A stretch of 8,260 nucleotides of DNA from an uncultured Barnesiella sp. (GTDB lineage: Bacteria; Bacteroidota; Bacteroidia; Bacteroidales; Barnesiellaceae_A), in NCBI GenBank assembly GCA_904502265.1, contig CAJGDT010000069.1, forward strand, positions 1 to 8,260, written 5' to 3'. The position numbers and the translations under genes are program-made. Below, piece by piece: positions 1-7,505 of this stretch. Every line of letters begins with the position of its first letter. Position 1 is the stretch's first letter. Below the pieces are notes generated by a model. That model worked only from the letters and a program-made list of their open reading frames with translations. It did not search any database and was not told the DNA's origin.

Positions 1-880
1 CACCCAGGATACCACCAATGGTGAGTCCTATTACACCCACTGTGCCGGTAGCCATGCCCACTTGTAGGGTAGTCATTCCCATACCTCCCTCCTCGACCGA
101 GTCGAGTAAGAATGGACTTGTCATCTTTACCAATAGCGCCTCGGGTAGGCGATAGAGTAGCATGAAGATGATAGAACTGATGGCATAGGGTTTCTTGAAA
201 ATGGTGATGAAAGTATTGAAAAACCCTTTCAAGATAGCCTTGGCTGAGGTGTCGTTGCTTGTAGCGTGGTCGCTGTTGGGGCGTGGCAAGATAATACGGT
301 GATATAGAAACAGAGCAATGAATACCACTGCCATTACAGCAAAGGTTATAGTCCATGCCGTAGCTATGCCCATGTTGCGATCGATGAGGTAACCCGCCAA
401 GAGTACAAGCAGTCCTTGTCCGGCAATAGTCGATATGCGGTAGAAAGTACTGCGAATACCCACAAAGAGTGCCTGCTCGTCCTTATCGGGAACTGCCAAC
501 AAATAGAATCCGTCGGCTGCAATATCGTGAGTAGCCGATGAAAACGCCATAAGCCAAAAGAATGCCAATGATAACTCTATCATGTAGGGCATATTCAACG
601 TAAAGGCTATAGCGGCAAATCCTATACCCACAAGCATTTGCATAGTGGTTATCCACCAGCGTTTGGTCTTAAAGAGGTCGACAAACGGGCTCCACAAGGG
701 CTTAATAACCCATGGTAGGTAGAGCCAACCTGTGTAGAAAGCTATCTCGGTATTGGATAGGTTGAAATTCTTGTACATGATGACCGATACTGTCATGACA
801 ATTACGTATGGCAGACCTTCAGCAAAGTACAGCGAGGGAACCCAACTCCAAGGAGAGCGATGTGTGGTTGCGTTTTTCAT
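1..880 (-). CDS. AmpG-like muropeptide MFS permease (3' end outside window)
   Basis: This is an inner-membrane permease of the major facilitator superfamily that resembles AmpG, the importer of anhydro-muropeptides used in peptidoglycan recycling. The frame is open from an ATG at 880 to the window edge and gives 293 residues. About eight hydrophobic segments are visible (near residues 17-38, 46-62, 78-95, 103-118, 146-166, 173-194, 231-250, 271-292). AmpG-like marks are FAEGLP at 19-24, PLWSPFVD at 61-68 and SATHDIAADGF at 115-125, matching the E. coli motifs FASGLP, FLWSPLMD and SASQDIVFDA in order. E. coli AmpG is about 490 residues, so roughly the last third is missing here. The start lies 7 nt after the stop of the SpoIID-like gene, and a purine-rich AGAGGA sits about 11 nt before the ATG, so it is probably translated as the distal gene of that operon. 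The substrate is inferred from family and neighbours; another sugar or siderophore-type cargo cannot be excluded. Confidence 0.88.
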   Translation of the reverse strand, partial: MKNATTHRSPWSWVPSLYFAEGLPYVIVMTVSVIMYKNFNLSNTEIAFYTGWLYLPWVIKPLWSPFVDLFKTKRWWITTMQMLVGIGFAAIAFTLNMPYMIELSLAFFWLMAFSSATHDIAADGFYLLAVPDKDEQALFVGIRSTFYRISTIAGQGLLVLLAGYLIDRNMGIATAWTITFAVMAVVFIALFLYHRIILPRPNSDHATSNDTSAKAILKGFFNTFITIFKKPYAISSIIFMLLYRLPEALLVKMTSPFLLDSVEEGGMGMTTLQVGMATGTVGVIGLTIGGILG

Positions 881-887
881 GCTTTTT

Positions 888-2204
888 TTAATCCTCTTTG
901 TTATACAAGTTGCGTAACTCGGTATTGCGGAAGTAGTGTGCAAGAATTTCCTCGTAATGATAGCCTTTAGCACCCATCACGGCAGCACCTATTTGGCACA
1001 AGCCTACACCATGTCCCCAACCGGCTCCATGTAGAATAAATTTCGATTGGTTGTAGTAGGGTTGTTTCTCAACAACAAATGCCGAGCTGTAAAGGTGACT
1101 CTCTGATAACCAACGACGTATCTCCAACTCTTTGCCTACTATAAGTGTACGTTTACTACCCACAATACGTAGTCGGGTAATGCGACCCGATGTGCCACGT
1201 TCGATAGGTTGTAGCTCTTGTATTGTACCAAAGTCAATACCCGAGCGACGGCGTACCAAAACCGAGAGGTCATCTTGTTCGTATTCGATACGCCAGCGAT
1301 AGAATTGAGAGGTTTCTTGATCATAACCATTAAGTACTTGCGATAGAATGTTTTTGTCGTTGGTGTTACAGAAAGTATCCTGCTTCGACATAATCCATTC
1401 GCGAGCATTCTCTTCAATACGTAGATCGGGCAATTGGCCATCGGCACTATCCAATTGTGCTACCAAGTAGGGATGAGGCGAAGGTTCCCAACAATTTTCA
1501 AACAACTCGGTTGCTCCACCGCAGCACTTCGAGAATCGAGCATCGGCAATACGATCGTTGTAGTATAGAACCTGTCCAAAGGTGGCATCTACTGCTTCAT
1601 TCACAGCCGCAGTTGATGCACGAGTGATACCTTGATAGCGTTGACAATGGTCGTCGGCACATACATCGTAGTTGTCATGTTCTTCGCGGTCATACCATTT
1701 CATACGCTCTTCATCGGTATTTGTTTCGCTGGTGTAGGGTGTTGCAGTAGCTTCGATAGCATTGCGTTTCTCAATTTGTGCCAGTAACCAACTACGCGAA
1801 ATCACAGCATGAGCTTTGAGTAACTCGAGTGATGAGGTGGCTTTCATCTCTGACGAGATAACACTACGCAAATACTCTTCAACCATTACATGATTGATAA
1901 CACGTATCTTCTTCTCCTCGGTAATGAGTTCTACACCGCCTCTGAATCTCTGATTTTCGTGTCGTTGCCAGTGGAAGCCTATACCTATTGTTACGTCTTG
2001 TAGCAGAAAGGAAGCTTTCTCCTCATCCTCGGGAGTAAAAGTAAGCGTTTCATAAGTAGATCCTTGCCAAGCAATACCATTGGCTGTGCGAGCAAAGAGC
2101 TGTTCGCCTTCTACTTGTTTTCCGTTGAAGTTGTACACGCCATCAAATACAATGATGATGCGTGTGTCGGCCATGATGCCTACATGTATATGGGGTTGTT
2201 TCAT
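888..2204 (-). CDS. SpoIID/LytB-family lytic transglycosylase homologue, no signal peptide
   Basis: The 438-residue product belongs to the SpoIID/LytB family, whose Firmicute members cleave denuded peptidoglycan glycan strands as lytic transglycosylases. The domain begins almost at the N terminus (HVGIMAD at 7-13). The catalytic glutamate is expected at E119, in VISSEMK (115-121), followed by the family's AHAVISRSW at 131-139. A likely zinc site is H176, C182, H186 and C187, close to the His/Cys set reported for C. difficile SpoIID. A cysteine-rich CCGGATE (227-233) and the C-terminal block GAGWGHGVGLCQIGA (393-407) complete the family pattern. No hydrophobic segment is present at the N terminus. 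The only upstream in-frame sequence is 14 sense codons without ATG, GTG or TTG after a TGA at 2247-2249, so the start is well fixed and the protein is most likely cytosolic. The ATG overlaps the preceding stop by one base (TAATG), which suggests translational coupling to the GT/HIT gene. Family assignment is firm; activity and substrate are inferred. Confidence 0.92.
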   Translation of the reverse strand: MKQPHIHVGIMADTRIIIVFDGVYNFNGKQVEGEQLFARTANGIAWQGSTYETLTFTPEDEEKASFLLQDVTIGIGFHWQRHENQRFRGGVELITEEKKIRVINHVMVEEYLRSVISSEMKATSSLELLKAHAVISRSWLLAQIEKRNAIEATATPYTSETNTDEERMKWYDREEHDNYDVCADDHCQRYQGITRASTAAVNEAVDATFGQVLYYNDRIADARFSKCCGGATELFENCWEPSPHPYLVAQLDSADGQLPDLRIEENAREWIMSKQDTFCNTNDKNILSQVLNGYDQETSQFYRWRIEYEQDDLSVLVRRRSGIDFGTIQELQPIERGTSGRITRLRIVGSKRTLIVGKELEIRRWLSESHLYSSAFVVEKQPYYNQSKFILHGAGWGHGVGLCQIGAAVMGAKGYHYEEILAHYFRNTELRNLYNKED

Positions 2205-4600
2205 TATATGGTTTTGTATAGTTGTCGGGCTATGTTTTCTATTTCTTCAGGAGTAGGTGTAATCTCTCGGTATATATTCAATATATCTTGAGCTGTAATT
2301 TTATCAAAGTCCTCTTGTCGTGGAGTGATACAGAGACCACCCATCTCTACCGAAGCCGGGCTTATAAGACATTGATTTTCACCTGTTGCGTAGTAGCAGT
2401 CGGGGCGATGTTTGGCTCGAGGGAATACCAGTATAATCCATTGCGAGTGCTCATATCGTACTATAATGTTCATCATAGGTTCATGTCCGGGTTGTGCGGG
2501 CATGGCGTTGTAGAGTTCTTCAAACAGCGTCTTGGCACACCATTCATCGTGAGATGTAATGAGAAATACCGGACGATGTAGCGATGTGAGAAGTGATAAC
2601 TTACCGTTAAACATTGTATCGTTTAGCACTCTCTCTTCGCCATTTCTCCATTCTTGTTCGATGGGCATAAGACCGCCTTCGACCATCTGGAAGTGCATGT
2701 GCATAGGAGCCGATGCACCGCAATTTGCTCCGTTGTAGAAGATAGTGTATGGCGCATACATCTTCGCTATCTTGAGCATATCAAGCATGCGACCTTCTAT
2801 GCTTTGCGGCGTATGGCTGAGCGAAGGAATGGTGTAGTGGTGCTTGAAGATGGGATAGGGATTGACCAATATTTGATACTTTCCGTCCAAAATTGGTTTA
2901 CGTAGTTGTTCCTGGGGCAGGTTCTCGTTGCATAAGAAGCATCCGCTTTCACTCTTGCAAGGCGCTGATGCTGTTACTGAGTGGATACGTTGTGGGTTGT
3001 GCTGAGCGAGAATACTTACACCATTGCATTCCATGTGGCGCACTTCGGTTGAAGCAAGCTGCTCGTAGTTTACTTGTGCCAACTCCCATTGACTCAATTG
3101 CTCACTGCGCAATTTGTACAGTTCGTCCATATTCTTATTTCGCGCTATACGGGCTTGTAACTCGATTGTGCGCAATTGGTCTTTGTAGTAGTTGTTGCGG
3201 TTTATGCGATCGATCGGTAGTGCTGCATCGGAGTTTCCCTCCCAGCGACGACAGTGGTACAGAGAGGTATATATGCGACCAATGCGGTAATTGCGCGATA
3301 TGCGTAATCCTAAGGCGTAGTCTTCGCCGTAGCTCACATTGGGTATGCCTATCTCACGCAATACGCAAGTCTCAAATGCACGAGGTGCTCCCAGTCCATT
3401 GATGCGCAGTGCGTTGTTGCGACCATTGTGGTCGGTCCACTCCTTGTGATCTATCAGTCCGGGAGGTATGGGGTTAAGGTTGAAATCGGTGAGATCGTAG
3501 CTACCAATTACCATGGCACATTTCTCCTTGCGGAAGCAGTCTACTATTTGCTGTAACGTATTTTCGTCGCTGTAGATATCGTCGCTATCGAGTTGTATAG
3601 CATATCGACCACAACGGCAATCATCGATAGCACGTTGCCAACAACCTCCTATGCCCAAATCATTTCGTTCGGGTATAAGGTGTACAAGCTGTTTGTTATG
3701 TGTATAGGATGCTATCAACTCAGTTGTGCCGTCGGTCGAGTGGTTATCGATAACTATTACATTGTAATCGAAGTCGGTTTGTTGATTGAGTGCCGACTCT
3801 ATGGCATCTCCTATGGTGCGCACGCGGTTATATACGGGAATGATTACCGAAGCGACACAGGGGAAGCCTTTGTCGTTTGCTGTTACATCTTTGAGTTGAT
3901 ATTCATGCACCAATCCTCCAACCTTATGCAGATGATAAGTAAAAGCGTCCTCCATCTCTACTTGTACACCTCGGTTGCGGGGATCTACATAGTCAAACTG
4001 CTTTACACCTCCGGTGCGCTTGTCTTCTTCAATTTCGGTGTAGAGATACTCGGCAATGTGTACTATAGGTGCTATTCGACTTATGCTCAGTCGCATGGAA
4101 TATAATCCGGCATATTGGAAATTGCGTTGCATGACCTCCTCTGATGCTGCTTGAGCAAAAAGGTCGGAGCGGTATAATGTAAGGCTGCCAAATTCAAAGT
4201 CATTACGCACACTACCCATTTGGTAGTCAATGACAGGGTGGGGCAGTCGCTTCTCATCGCGTAGTTCGTGATAGTCACTGTACACCATACCGGCTTGTGT
4301 ATCTTCGGCAACTTGTAACATTCGCTTCAATGCTCGGTTGTTGACATCGAGAGGAGTATATTTGTCGTAGATGAGTAGGTAAGGTGTCTTACACTCTGTT
4401 ACGATAAGATTCATTATCTCATTCGATTGCAGTGTAGTTGATTCGATCGATGGATATTGCTCGGTGAGCTTGGTATTTTGAAATGTTGTGCATAGCAATA
4501 CGAAACGTTCAGCTCCTGCTTTACGCAACGAGTTGATGGTTTGCTCGGCATATTCGTCTATTCCGTTATAAGCTACAAAGCACGTTACATTATGTTTCAT
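2204..4600 (-). CDS. Tandem GT-A glycosyltransferase fused to DUF4922/HIT-type nucleotidyltransferase or phosphorylase
   Basis: The product is 798 residues from the ATG at 4600 and has no signal peptide or membrane segment, so it should be cytosolic. Residues 1-235 look like a degenerate GT-A domain (VTCFVAYNG at 5-13; YLLIYDKY at 74-81 where a DxD would be). Residues 248-480 form a canonical family-2 glycosyltransferase: VIIPVYNR at 252-259, D285 in VIDNHSTDG, the metal/nucleotide motif DSDD at 338-341, and GED at 425-427 as candidate base region. Residues 525-798 resemble DUF4922, a HIT-superfamily branch with GalT, Ap4A phosphorylase and GDP-L-galactose phosphorylase: NPQRIHS at 535-541, CFLC at 554-557, and the active-site HMHFQ at 634-638. 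Such enzymes transfer or phosphorolyse nucleoside monophosphates through a histidine. The gene starts 13 nt after the amidase stop and overlaps the SpoIID-like start by 1 nt. Sugar, nucleotide and acceptor cannot be read from the sequence; a role in salvaging cell-wall sugars is inferred from context only. Confidence 0.85.
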   Translation of the reverse strand: MKHNVTCFVAYNGIDEYAEQTINSLRKAGAERFVLLCTTFQNTKLTEQYPSIESTTLQSNEIMNLIVTECKTPYLLIYDKYTPLDVNNRALKRMLQVAEDTQAGMVYSDYHELRDEKRLPHPVIDYQMGSVRNDFEFGSLTLYRSDLFAQAASEEVMQRNFQYAGLYSMRLSISRIAPIVHIAEYLYTEIEEDKRTGGVKQFDYVDPRNRGVQVEMEDAFTYHLHKVGGLVHEYQLKDVTANDKGFPCVASVIIPVYNRVRTIGDAIESALNQQTDFDYNVIVIDNHSTDGTTELIASYTHNKQLVHLIPERNDLGIGGCWQRAIDDCRCGRYAIQLDSDDIYSDENTLQQIVDCFRKEKCAMVIGSYDLTDFNLNPIPPGLIDHKEWTDHNGRNNALRINGLGAPRAFETCVLREIGIPNVSYGEDYALGLRISRNYRIGRIYTSLYHCRRWEGNSDAALPIDRINRNNYYKDQLRTIELQARIARNKNMDELYKLRSEQLSQWELAQVNYEQLASTEVRHMECNGVSILAQHNPQRIHSVTASAPCKSESGCFLCNENLPQEQLRKPILDGKYQILVNPYPIFKHHYTIPSLSHTPQSIEGRMLDMLKIAKMYAPYTIFYNGANCGASAPMHMHFQMVEGGLMPIEQEWRNGEERVLNDTMFNGKLSLLTSLHRPVFLITSHDEWCAKTLFEELYNAMPAQPGHEPMMNIIVRYEHSQWIILVFPRAKHRPDCYYATGENQCLISPASVEMGGLCITPRQEDFDKITAQDILNIYREITPTPEEIENIARQLYKTI

Positions 4601-4613
4601 CTGTGATGAGTAT

Positions 4614-7352
4614 TTAAGGTTGTAAGAAATCAAAAATCAGTCGGAAGAGTTCTTCTCTTGCTTTATTATCGTCTATTACTTCTATAGGGAATCCTAAGGT
4701 ACAACAACGATATCCGTTTCCCATGCAGGCTATAGCTGCAGCGTCACCGTTTGTATATTGCATAAACGAAACGGCGTGCTCGTCGGCAGGGTATAGTATG
4801 TCGGTTTGCTCTACGGCATAGTAGTGCGGATTGGGTTTGCTGTTCCAGTGTAATGAGGGCATATTGTATTCAGGTGCAACACACGCTATTGTTGCATCGG
4901 AGTGAGCGCTACGGCTCGACACCCATTCGCAGTGCAATATATTAGTAATAAAATCGCGTGCATGAGTAGATGATAAAGCTCCTTCATAGGCGTCTTGTCC
5001 AATGTATGCACCACTGATAAGCAGGTTACCTCCGCCAAGGCAATACTGCTCAAGTGCAGTTGTTAATTGTAGAGGTAGTGCTTCAAAATCATATCTTGAT
5101 GAGTCGTTTCCGAAGATTGTGGCACGCTCTTTACCCAATATAACATCAACAAATCGATAGTTGACAAGGAGTGTTGTGCCATTACTTACGGCTTCGTCGG
5201 ATGTCGATAGATATGAGTAGCCAATTGCTGCAAGAGACTTGCCATGTATGTGCGGATAGTCGAACGTATTGCCTGCTACGTATTCTCCATCGTAGATGCT
5301 GTCGCTGGCTCCAAATCCCGGGTCTATAAGGTCATCCTTCCATTCTGCCGAGCGGTTGAAGTTGTATTGATTACCGGTAAATGCTACTGTGTGCTTGTAA
5401 GGAACACCGCCATCTATGTCGTAGAGGAAACCGGCTGTGTTGGAAGCCGTGTCGGTAAATGCTATGGGAGCGCTAATGCGGTCGAAAGCATTGATAATCA
5501 TTACTGTCTCACGTGATGTGCTTGAACGGTAGGCCGATACTATCTCTGACGGAAAACTCTCACCACCGTCGTTGAGTGCTGTGACGTAAAATGAGTAGGC
5601 TACATCATGCTCTATATCGACCGTGCAATGAGTCTTGTTTATAACCTTGCCATTGTCCCATCCGTAGTCGCCTCGTCGAGTGTACACCTTGTAGTGTGTG
5701 GGTGTAGCAGTTGCTTCGAGGGTGTCGGCAACTGCACGCCAACTGATATTGACTTGGTTATCACCTTGCCATTGCATTGCCATGTTGTCTACCGGCAGTG
5801 GTTGTACAATGTAGGGTGTTTTGTTGCGATTGGATAGATATTTAAGCATGCCTTTATATATAGCGCGACTCATGGCAAACTTAAATCGAGGGTCGAGTCC
5901 CCAGCGCATATCGGTGAAGTTCTGATGCGACATAGACTCGAGAAGCATGCAGGGTACATCGTGTAGTCGAGCTTCAGCATAGCGTCGGTCAAGACATTTA
6001 CGCATAGTCCAGTCGTTATGCAGTGCTTGATTGATATCCTTTTGTATTGTATTGTAGATACAATCATTGAGTTTTTCTGATTGTAGGCGCGACACTCCAT
6101 TAGCAAAGCGTTTGGCTTTGGCACGACGAGTTTTGCCTGTATAGTATATACCCATTGAGCCTATGATAGAGTCTCCCGGTACGTTCCCTGCATCGGAATG
6201 AAAAGCAAAGGCCAGGTCGATGGGGATGTTGAGACCTTTTTCGTCGGGTAGAACCGATGAGCCTCCGCATAGATAGTTGACCCAGTAGGCACGACCGCGA
6301 GTATCGTCTCCATAATCATTGTCTCCACCTGTATCGGCGTATATAGTGTCGGGAACACCGGCCCATTGCATCCAGTAACGAGCAGCCTCAGCATATCGTG
6401 GCATGCCACTTATGGTGGCTACGTTTATATCGGCTTTGGGTTCTTTTTTCTTTTTGTTTTTCTTCTTCTTTTTTGCTTCGGCCTTTTGGTTCTTTAATGC
6501 CTCTTTTGTGGCTTTTCGAGGCTTGAGGCAAGGTTTGCGAGCAATGCTACCCATGCCACCACCTACCTTCACAGCATCGGCGGTGATAAACTCACCGGCC
6601 TTGCTCGATTGGTTGGTTAATACGACCTTGTTATCGCCACCTTGTTCAAAATCGAATGTACCCAAGTATATCCATGTGCCTCCGCCCATTGTTTGATTAA
6701 CCGAATATTCGCTTACACCACCTGCGTGATAGACCTGATAGCGTGCATCGCTTGCACCGTTCTTTACTTGGCTATACGATACATACACGGCATGTGTGCC
6801 ACTTTGTGCAATGGGGATTTGCCAAGTTATAGATGCGGTAGTGTTGCTTGTAGTGCTTTTGCTCCATCGATAAGTGCCTTGCTCAAATGGATTGATAAAG
6901 CCTTCGTAGACCTCTTGCGTGTGGGCAAATCCTTTCTTCGAGCCATCTTTCCATGCACCATGCTCGGTGTACAAGCCGTTGCATAGGTCATTATCGATGA
7001 TATATTCGTTGGTATTAAGGTCGCGTTCACGTGGCACGAATACATTTGCGCCGGCATTTTCAAGCATGGGGAGTAGGTAGGTCAACACATAATCGGTTGT
7101 GTACATATCCTCTACAATTCCCATCAATCGGGCACGCTGCCATATCCACTTGCCCTCTATCTGGTTGTAATATCTGCCATGACTATTCCATATGGCAAGG
7201 TGTCGGCCTTGTAGTGCATTGTTGTGTGAGTGTGACGCTGAAAGAGACGTAACAATACTTTTGCTCGCATCCTTTTTATCGGCTTTGGCAAGTGTTATCG
7301 TCGGTAAAAATAAAAATATTGTAATGAATATATATAATACTTTGTATTTCAT
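4614..7352 (-). CDS. Exported N-acetylmuramoyl-L-alanine amidase (Amidase_3) with Golvesin/Xly-like insert and FN3 domain
   Basis: This 912-residue protein should be a zinc-dependent cell-wall amidase that cuts the bond between MurNAc and the stem peptide in the periplasm. A signal peptide is clear: K2/K4, a hydrophobic core at 5-21 and likely cleavage near LAKA (21-24); there is no lipobox cysteine. The four Amidase_3 residues are visible: zinc ligands H58 (NSHG), E81 (GIVED) and H385 (AFHSDA), and catalytic E472 (LLESMSH). The first two are split from the last two by a Golvesin/Xly carbohydrate-binding-like domain (about 155-265) and a lysine-rich linker (277-307). A fibronectin III domain follows (about 518-607, with ISWRAV and YSFYVTALN). 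Residues 615-912 hold an alpha/beta C-terminal domain that I cannot assign, with GGGNLLISGAYIG at 773-785 suggestive of a GATase-like fold. Bacteroides homologues are often labelled 'xanthan lyase', which the catalytic residues do not support. It is the first gene of the operon, preceded by a recognisable promoter. Confidence 0.87.
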   Translation of the reverse strand: MKYKVLYIFITIFLFLPTITLAKADKKDASKSIVTSLSASHSHNNALQGRHLAIWNSHGRYYNQIEGKWIWQRARLMGIVEDMYTTDYVLTYLLPMLENAGANVFVPRERDLNTNEYIIDNDLCNGLYTEHGAWKDGSKKGFAHTQEVYEGFINPFEQGTYRWSKSTTSNTTASITWQIPIAQSGTHAVYVSYSQVKNGASDARYQVYHAGGVSEYSVNQTMGGGTWIYLGTFDFEQGGDNKVVLTNQSSKAGEFITADAVKVGGGMGSIARKPCLKPRKATKEALKNQKAEAKKKKKNKKKKEPKADINVATISGMPRYAEAARYWMQWAGVPDTIYADTGGDNDYGDDTRGRAYWVNYLCGGSSVLPDEKGLNIPIDLAFAFHSDAGNVPGDSIIGSMGIYYTGKTRRAKAKRFANGVSRLQSEKLNDCIYNTIQKDINQALHNDWTMRKCLDRRYAEARLHDVPCMLLESMSHQNFTDMRWGLDPRFKFAMSRAIYKGMLKYLSNRNKTPYIVQPLPVDNMAMQWQGDNQVNISWRAVADTLEATATPTHYKVYTRRGDYGWDNGKVINKTHCTVDIEHDVAYSFYVTALNDGGESFPSEIVSAYRSSTSRETVMIINAFDRISAPIAFTDTASNTAGFLYDIDGGVPYKHTVAFTGNQYNFNRSAEWKDDLIDPGFGASDSIYDGEYVAGNTFDYPHIHGKSLAAIGYSYLSTSDEAVSNGTTLLVNYRFVDVILGKERATIFGNDSSRYDFEALPLQLTTALEQYCLGGGNLLISGAYIGQDAYEGALSSTHARDFITNILHCEWVSSRSAHSDATIACVAPEYNMPSLHWNSKPNPHYYAVEQTDILYPADEHAVSFMQYTNGDAAAIACMGNGYRCCTLGFPIEVIDDNKAREELFRLIFDFLQP
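6432..6524 (-). repeat. Low-complexity lysine-rich linker inside the amidase gene
   Basis: Residues 277-307 of the amidase are mostly Lys, Ala and Glu; at 294-303 nine of ten residues are lysine. The coding strand is A/G-only for about 30 nt (plus-strand pyrimidine tract around 6441-6474), with several runs of five or six A. It joins the Golvesin/Xly-like insert to the second half of the amidase domain. It may be a flexible, positively charged tether; such tracts also vary in length between relatives. Confidence 0.8.
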
Positions 7353-7390
7353 TATTTTATGCTTCTATATCAGCGCGTAAATACTCTTTA

Positions 7391-7422
7391 CAAACTTACA
7401 AATTTTTGCTAATATATACAAT
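7391..7422 (-). promoter_or_regulatory. Bacteroides-type promoter of the amidase-GT/HIT-SpoIID-permease operon
   Basis: Read on the minus strand, ATTG (7422-7419) is followed after 20 bp by TAAGTTTG (7398-7391). The second element fits the Bacteroides -7 consensus TAnnTTTG exactly; the first fits the -33 TTTG box at three of four bases with normal spacing. Transcription would start near 7385, giving a leader of about 33 nt before the ATG at 7352. The -33 box is only 7 bp beyond the terminator stem. No operator or riboswitch fold is visible in the short leader. Confidence 0.75.
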
Positions 7423-7429
7423 ATAAAAT

Positions 7430-7466
7430 GCCCCGAAAATAGGAATATTTTACCTATTTTCGGGGC
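7430..7466 (-). terminator. Hairpin terminator after the phosphate transporter gene
   Basis: A perfect 14-bp inverted repeat (7430-7443 pairing with 7453-7466, arms GCCCCGAAAATAGG and its complement) encloses a 9-nt A/T loop. On the minus strand the stem is followed by CATTTTATATTG, a modest U-rich tail; on the plus strand by CTAATTTTTG. It begins 40 nt after the transporter stop and lies before the next promoter, as expected of an intrinsic terminator that isolates the two transcription units. It may work in either direction. Confidence 0.85.
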
Positions 7467-7505
7467 TAATTTTTGAGCTTGTATTTGCTTTACTATTGTG
7501 GCTGA

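Noticed and set aside
2893..3402. Plus-strand open frames of 170 codons or fewer inside the GT/HIT gene (also 3593-4105)
   Set aside because: They lie antisense to a conserved coding frame, have cysteine-rich or irregular composition and show no family motif.
4601..4633. Longer GT/HIT reading frame from a TTG at 4633, adding 11 residues
   Set aside because: It would overlap the amidase stop by 20 nt and adds residues outside the domain; the ATG at 4600 gives normal 13-nt spacing and begins at the first GT-A strand.
6403..6696. Plus-strand frame encoding a phenylalanine-rich hydrophobic stretch
   Set aside because: It is the complement of the poly-lysine tract of the amidase, so the apparent membrane segment is an artefact.
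7353..7505. Riboswitch, small RNA gene or CRISPR repeat in the intergenic region
   Set aside because: Apart from the terminator hairpin and promoter there is no further stem, repeat or conserved aptamer pattern in this 153-nt stretch.
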